Positions 27,761 through 32,071 of a stretch of 32,071 bases of DNA are shown piece by piece. Each line of letters begins with the position of its first letter. Position 1 is the first letter of the stretch. The notes beneath the pieces were generated by a model, which had not been told where the DNA came from, made no database searches, and worked only from the letters and a program-made list of their open reading frames with translations. Source of the DNA: a virus. The position numbers and the translations under genes are program-made. Location of the stretch: positions 1-32,071 of the IMG/VR virus record IMGVR_UViG_3300031726_000031; one strand, 5' to 3'.

Positions 27761-29409
27761 TGGCCCTTGACTTCGTAATGAATATTGCGGGCAACTGGGT
27801 CGACGGTCTCGAAAAGGGAAACCGCAAGCTCGAGGACACCGAGAAGAAGAGCCACGAGGCCGGCGAAGCGGTCAAGTTCTTCGAGACCGAGCTGGGCAAG
27901 GTGCGCGCGGGCGCCGCCAGTCTCGACTTCGGCGCACTGGTCGAGGGCGGCCATTTCTTCCAGTTCGACCTGGCTGAGGGCGCCCTCATCGCCTTCGAGG
28001 CCATCAAGAAAGTCGCCGAGGTCATCGTCGAGGCCGGCAAAGCCGCGCTCGAGCTGGGCGGCGAGTTCGTCAAGGCGAGCGCCGCGGCCGAGGATCTCGA
28101 TCTGGCGGTCAAACTGACCGTCGGCGACGAAGGCCAAGAGCAGGTCAACAAGCTGGCCGAGTCCTTCAAGGGGACGCAGTTCAACGAGAAGTTCATCAAG
28201 TCGGCGCTGCTACCCATCCTCGAAGAGTCGGGGATGAAGAACGCCGACCAGTGGGATAACTTGGTCACCGCCGCCACCGACGTGGCGACGCGAAAGAACA
28301 CCGGCCAGGCGGGCGCCGTCGAGGCGCTGCAGGCCCTGCGCAGCATCGACCTGCGACCCGAGAAGATCGGCGGGTCGCTGAAGGCGCTCGGCATCCATAG
28401 CGACGCGTTCTACAAGGACCTCGCCGACCTCAACCACATGACCGTCGAGGCGCAGAAGAAGGCGCTGAAGACCGGCCACGCGGACTCGGGGCAGCTCCTG
28501 TCGGTGGCGCTCCACCAGATCGCGTCGCGCAACAAAAGCGGCAAGCTCGGCGGCGCGACCAACGAGGGCGCGGACACGCTCGGCTCGCAGCTCAAGCGCC
28601 TGAGCCAGCTCAAAGAGAATCTCTTCGAGGGTCTCGCCGACTCGCCGGGCATGCATGCCGTCTCGGGCTTCGTGAAGAACTTCGTCGACGTCCTGGGCGA
28701 AGAAGCGCCTGCGCTCATCCAGCAGATCGGCGGCATCTTCGAGGATGTCTTCGGCGCCATGTCCGGCCCCGAAGGCATGGAGAAGATGCGCGAGATGGTC
28801 CGCTCGGTTGGGGCGTCCGTGGTCACCTTCATCCACGACTTCCGCGACGCATGGCCGAGCATCAAAGAGGGTGCCGTCGAGGTCTGGGAGGTCGCCAAGG
28901 GCATCGCAGCGACGTTGCTGGCGATGGTCCGCTACATCAAAGAGTCGACCACCAGCGCGCTCGACCTCGGGCACTCGCTCGCTGGCGTCGCGGACTTTCT
29001 CGGCGGCAAGTCGACCGACAAATACGACCGGCCGCGCGCCCAGTTTGGAGATCGACCTGGCGGGGCCGGCGAGGCCATGTCCCCGCTGCAAGAGCTGTTC
29101 GAGAGCCACATCCCGAAGTTTGCCGACGGCGGCGTGGTCGACTCGCCCACCGTCGCGCTCGTCGGCGAGGCTGGGCCCGAGGCCATCGTGCCGCTCGGCG
29201 CTGGTGGCGGAAAGACGCTCTCCGACTTCGAGAAGTCGTCGGACTCGTCGAGCAGCAACAGCGCGCGGCCGTCCCTCACCGTCAATTTCGGCGACCTGTA
29301 CTTCGCGCCGGGCACGACGGCGGAGGACGCACGGGAAGCAGCGCGCGCGTTCCGCGTCGAGCTCGAAAAGGCAGTAGCTGAAGTTGCGGCAAACCTGGGG
29401 GTTTCATGA
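27760..29409 (+). CDS. tail tape measure protein (549 aa)
   Basis: This long, helical, Ala/Glu/Lys-rich protein has the classical tape-measure ending FADGGVVDSPTVALVGEAGP (about residues 452-471) followed by EAIVPLGAG. Hydrophobic segments occur near 90-105 and 380-395, as expected for a protein that later enters the membrane. It is short for the family. By the usual 0.15 nm per residue it would set a tail of roughly 80 nm. Its stop overlaps the next ATG. Confidence 0.9.
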   Translation: MALDFVMNIAGNWVDGLEKGNRKLEDTEKKSHEAGEAVKFFETELGKVRAGAASLDFGALVEGGHFFQFDLAEGALIAFEAIKKVAEVIVEAGKAALELGGEFVKASAAAEDLDLAVKLTVGDEGQEQVNKLAESFKGTQFNEKFIKSALLPILEESGMKNADQWDNLVTAATDVATRKNTGQAGAVEALQALRSIDLRPEKIGGSLKALGIHSDAFYKDLADLNHMTVEAQKKALKTGHADSGQLLSVALHQIASRNKSGKLGGATNEGADTLGSQLKRLSQLKENLFEGLADSPGMHAVSGFVKNFVDVLGEEAPALIQQIGGIFEDVFGAMSGPEGMEKMREMVRSVGASVVTFIHDFRDAWPSIKEGAVEVWEVAKGIAATLLAMVRYIKESTTSALDLGHSLAGVADFLGGKSTDKYDRPRAQFGDRPGGAGEAMSPLQELFESHIPKFADGGVVDSPTVALVGEAGPEAIVPLGAGGGKTLSDFEKSSDSSSSNSARPSLTVNFGDLYFAPGTTAEDAREAARAFRVELEKAVAEVAANLGVS

Positions 29410-30020
29410 GCGACGATACGTTCGGCCCGAAGATCTTCCCGCCGCTCGGTCCCTACGGCTCGGGCGGGGCGATCGAGGCCACCGGGTGGGATCGCGCCAT
29501 GATCGCCGGCCAGGTCGTCCCTGGTCAGTCGCGCATCACCAACGGCGGCATCCTCATCAAGATCCAAAAGAAGTCGAAGGATGGCGCCAACGGGGCCAAC
29601 CCGACGCTGCATGGGCTCGACCCGCAGCCCATCGATATGGAGATCACCACCCACAGCAACGACGAGCGTGAGGCGCTCGCGAGCATGGTGGCCGGCCTGG
29701 TGCCCAAGATCACCAAGAACAAGAAGCTCGACCCGAAGCCGGTGTCCTTCGATCACCCGTCGGTGCGTCACCTCGGCATCGGCACCGTGCTGCTCATCAA
29801 GGTGGGCGCTTTCATCGTGGTGTCGCCGAACGTGGCCAAGCTCGCGATCGGCCTCATCCACTGGATGCCCGCAACCGACGGCGCCACTACTGGCCAGTTC
29901 ACGGCACCCAAGCGCACCATCGACAACGAGCGCAAGGGCACCAACAAGAAGCCGACTGAGCAGCCAGGCTTCGGTGGCCCGCCGGCTGGCCTGAAGCAAG
30001 TCGGGCAGATCGGCGGCTGA
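29406..30020 (+). CDS. baseplate/tail protein candidate (204 aa)
   Basis: It starts MSDDTFGPKIFPPLGPYGSG and has ILIKIQKKSKDGANGANPTL, ITTHSNDEREALASMVAGLV and VSFDHPSVRHLGIGTVLLIK, then a polar basic tail. The central beta-rich part resembles hub or tail-tip proteins that follow the tape measure in Mu-like and P2-like orders. A specific family was not recognised. Confidence 0.55.
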   Translation: MSDDTFGPKIFPPLGPYGSGGAIEATGWDRAMIAGQVVPGQSRITNGGILIKIQKKSKDGANGANPTLHGLDPQPIDMEITTHSNDEREALASMVAGLVPKITKNKKLDPKPVSFDHPSVRHLGIGTVLLIKVGAFIVVSPNVAKLAIGLIHWMPATDGATTGQFTAPKRTIDNERKGTNKKPTEQPGFGGPPAGLKQVGQIGG

Positions 30021-30697
30021 TGTCGCTCATCAAGTGTGGCACTTCCGACGTGCTCACCGGGCACATCCACATGCCGAGCCGCGGCCCCTGGTTCGCCGAG
30101 CTAGATCTCGACACAGACACAGCGCCCAGCGGTAAGGTCAACCTCGCCTCGGATGGTGGCCTGAGCATCAAGGGCACCGTCGTAAAGCCTGGCGCGGACC
30201 GGCGCGGCATCATGCACACCCGCATGGTCGGCGGCGCTGGCGGCCTCGCTGTGCTCGTTGGCGCAGCGTCCTACGCGAACGCGCTCCTGAGCGACCCGCT
30301 CAACGCGATCATGTCCGCCTCGGGTGAGTCGCTCTCCTCGACGATTTCGACGTCCATCACCAGCATCATCCTGCCGTTCTGGTCGCATCTCGTGCAGTCG
30401 GCGCGAGCCGCGCTCGACCTCTTGGTCTCTGCCGCCGCCAGGGCGCTTGGCCTCGCGCTGACGTGGCGGATGCTGAGCGATGGCACGGTCTGGATCGGCC
30501 AGGAGACCTGGCCGTCGCAGGCAATGGCAGCCGGCGCCGACCTGGTGCGCCAGTTTCCCTCCGCCGGCCGCTACGAGCTCGGCGTGCAAACCCTTTCGCT
30601 TCTGCCCGGCGTGAACCTTGCCAGCGTTGGCAACGTGGGCGCGGTCGACCACTGGGTCGCAGACTCCAATCTAGAGAGCTGGGCATGGCTGGCCTAG
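30020..30697 (+). CDS. baseplate hub-like protein (225 aa)
   Basis: The N-terminus SLIKCGTSDVLTGHIHMPSR, then WFAELDLDTDTAPSGKVNLA and LSIKGTVVKPGADRRGIMHT, reads like the first domain of phage baseplate hubs. A hydrophobic helical stretch (about 125-150, IILPFWSHLVQSARAALDLL) and LLPGVNLASV follow. It sits between the tape measure and the spike, the hub position. It is shorter than typical gp44-type hubs, so the role could be split with the preceding gene. Confidence 0.55.
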   Translation: MSLIKCGTSDVLTGHIHMPSRGPWFAELDLDTDTAPSGKVNLASDGGLSIKGTVVKPGADRRGIMHTRMVGGAGGLAVLVGAASYANALLSDPLNAIMSASGESLSSTISTSITSIILPFWSHLVQSARAALDLLVSAAARALGLALTWRMLSDGTVWIGQETWPSQAMAAGADLVRQFPSAGRYELGVQTLSLLPGVNLASVGNVGAVDHWVADSNLESWAWLA

Positions 30698-31200
30698 TCG
30701 ACCTGTGGACCGCGGTCATCCGCGCGGCGCTGAAGCTGCCGGTAGACCCTGGCGAGCCGCCCGACCTCATGCGACTGGGCCTCTATGAGGCGCGCGTTGA
30801 CGTCTGCGCGACTGACGGCAGCACGCTCGACGTCACCCCCAACGACAAGCGCCTTCCGCCCGCCAAGGGCGTGAAGCTCAAGGCTGGTATCCCTGGCGCC
30901 GTGGCCACCGTCCAGGCTGGCGCTGTCGTGCTGCTGGGCTGGGAGCGCGGCGATCCGGGCAGCCCCTACTGCGTGCCCTGCTGGAGCTCGGGCGCCACCG
31001 TGGTCAAGCTGGTGCTCAACGCCCAGGCGATCTATCTCGGCGGCGAGTCGGGCGCCGACAAGATCTGCCGCAAGAGCGACTTTGATAGCCACACGCATGC
31101 TGCCGGCACGCTATCCGCTCCAGGCGGCGGCGGCGCGGTCACCGGTGCAACGGCAGGCGCTGTGGCTATCACCGGCACCTCGATCACGCAGGCCAAGTAG
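30685..31200 (+). CDS. baseplate spike / puncturing protein, gp45/V-like (171 aa)
   Basis: ATG 30685 overlaps the previous gene by 13 nt and is preferred over far upstream in-frame starts, which lie inside that gene. The protein has an N-terminal OB-like region (YEARVDVCATDGSTLDVTPN, PGAVATVQAGAVVLLGWERG). A C-terminal repeat region ends DFDSHTHAAGTLSAPGGGGA, VTGATAGAVAITGTSI. The HTHxAG plus Gly/Thr/Ala repeats are typical of the membrane-piercing beta-helix tip. Confidence 0.75.
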   Translation: MAGLVDLWTAVIRAALKLPVDPGEPPDLMRLGLYEARVDVCATDGSTLDVTPNDKRLPPAKGVKLKAGIPGAVATVQAGAVVLLGWERGDPGSPYCVPCWSSGATVVKLVLNAQAIYLGGESGADKICRKSDFDSHTHAAGTLSAPGGGGAVTGATAGAVAITGTSITQAK

Positions 31201-31605
31201 ATGCCGACCGACTACGGCACAGACGTCCTCGGCCTCGACGACATTGACGACCCAGAGACCGTCGTTTCGGGCGAGCTCAACCTGGCCTACGCGCTGGCGC
31301 GGCGCCTCATCACGCCTACCGGCGCCATGCTGGAGATCGGCGACACCGCGCCCTACGACAGCATCGACATCCGGCTGTGGATGGGCGCGCGCTTCAGCCT
31401 GCTCGACCGCACCATGCTGGACGACCTGCAGATGCAGGCGCGCCAGGTCCTAACCCAAGACGAGCGTGTGGCCAGCATCACCGTGCTGGCCACCTTCGCC
31501 AGCGGCACCCTGAGCGTTGCCGTCCAGGGCTTCGGCGCTGAAGGTCCGTTCTCTTTCATCGTCGCCACCAACGGCGTCACCGCGCAGTTTCTTCGAGGTC
31601 CCTGA
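31201..31605 (+). CDS. baseplate wedge protein, gp46/W/gp25-like (134 aa)
   Basis: It contains ELNLAYALARRLITPTGAML and EIGDTAPYDSIDIRLWMGAR, close to the 'a..R.l.TprG.l' region of Mu gp46 and W/gp25-like wedge proteins. DLQMQARQVLTQDERVASIT, with the D-E-R-V of the catalytic-like core, follows. It starts directly after the spike stop. It forms the wedge that starts sheath assembly. Confidence 0.75.
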   Translation: MPTDYGTDVLGLDDIDDPETVVSGELNLAYALARRLITPTGAMLEIGDTAPYDSIDIRLWMGARFSLLDRTMLDDLQMQARQVLTQDERVASITVLATFASGTLSVAVQGFGAEGPFSFIVATNGVTAQFLRGP

Positions 31606-32071
31606 TGGCGTCGACGCCGCAATTCGCCGACCTCCTGACTGTCCCGTCGCAGGATGACGTCCTGAACCAGGAGGTCCTGCCCGAGCTGACGAAGCGTAAC
31701 GTGCGCCTCACCGACTGGACTGTCGGTGCCATCTATCGCGCGTTCGCCTATGTCGTCTCGCTGATGCGCGTGAATGTGCGCCTCGCCATCGCGACCATCA
31801 TGGCGGCCGGCTTCGAGGACTATGTCTTCGGTTTCGCCACGCCACCGCCGAATGCCGATGGCACGATTGCCGACCTGACCGGCTGGGCGCCGCTGGTGGC
31901 CAAGCAGCGCTACGGCATCGACCAGATCAAGGCCAGCTACACCCGACGCACGATCACGCTCACCAACGCGTCGGTGTCGTCGTACGGGCCGCTGCAGCCC
32001 GGGCCGATCCTCATGATTCAGTTCCCGTCGGGGAATCGCTACATCCTCGACCAGGTGCTGACGATCCCGGC
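31605..32071 (+). CDS. baseplate J-like protein, N-terminal part (cut by window edge)
   Basis: ATG 31605 shares its first base with the previous TGA. The visible part reads MASTPQFADLLTVPSQDDVL, then RLTDWTVGAIYRAFAYVVSL, and GFEDYVFGFATPPPNADGTI, LTGWAPLVAKQRYGIDQIKA. This matches the opening of Mu gp47/gpJ-like wedge proteins, which begin with 'G...r..G.r.l.e.l' and a helix-rich N-terminus. The C-terminal part lies beyond the window. Confidence 0.7.
   Translation, partial: MASTPQFADLLTVPSQDDVLNQEVLPELTKRNVRLTDWTVGAIYRAFAYVVSLMRVNVRLAIATIMAAGFEDYVFGFATPPPNADGTIADLTGWAPLVAKQRYGIDQIKASYTRRTITLTNASVSSYGPLQPGPILMIQFPSGNRYILDQVLTIP

Overview
The window is a GC-rich segment of a temperate-type, contractile-tailed bacteriophage genome (free phage or prophage), cut off inside a gene at both ends. 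Strong G/C preference at third codon positions and leftward genes of a kind I associate with large high-GC proteobacterial genomes suggest a high-GC proteobacterial host, possibly myxobacterium-like. That host call is inference. No integrase, transposase, tRNA, rRNA, CRISPR array or lysis cassette is visible here.

Layout. Positions 1-1646 hold a leftward operon of six small genes joined by overlaps or very short gaps. Positions 1647-2978 form a lambda-like control region. A leftward promoter at 1806-1834 and a rightward promoter at 2670-2698 share the same architecture: TTGAC-type -35, a 17-nt spacer filled by a perfect GTACCG-N3-CGGTAC palindrome, and CATAGT as -10. Between them lies a leftward HTH repressor candidate (2214-2606) that collides tail to tail with a rightward ORF (1907-2314). 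The rightward promoter faces a Cro-like gene whose ATG sits where transcription should start. Positions 3027-11665 are a dense rightward early operon, mostly with 1-4 nt start/stop overlaps. It holds a second regulator, an HNH endonuclease, several very small ORFs, a DUF2303 protein, a membrane-anchored protein, Cys-rich small proteins, a DNA methyltransferase, a RusA-type resolvase, an HNH-like protein, a DUF1376 replication protein and a DnaB-type helicase. Positions 11614-12496 contain a short leftward, low-confidence island with an HTH gene. After it come a small gene, a probable late regulator (12648-13115) and an Xis-like small DNA-binding protein preceded by 9-bp-phased GTCACA repeats.

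From 13738 to the right edge lies the virion module: a small-terminase candidate, terminase large subunit, portal, a protease fused to a scaffold, a decoration candidate, a Mu gpT-like capsid protein, connector and gpG-like morphogenesis proteins, a tail-terminator-like protein carrying a lectin-like domain, sheath, tube, assembly-chaperone candidates, a 549-residue tape measure, hub-like proteins, a spike, a gp25/W-like wedge and the start of a gpJ-like baseplate protein.

Together the genes describe a phage with a Mu-like head and contractile tail combined with DnaB-type replication instead of visible transposition, controlled by a compact two-promoter switch.
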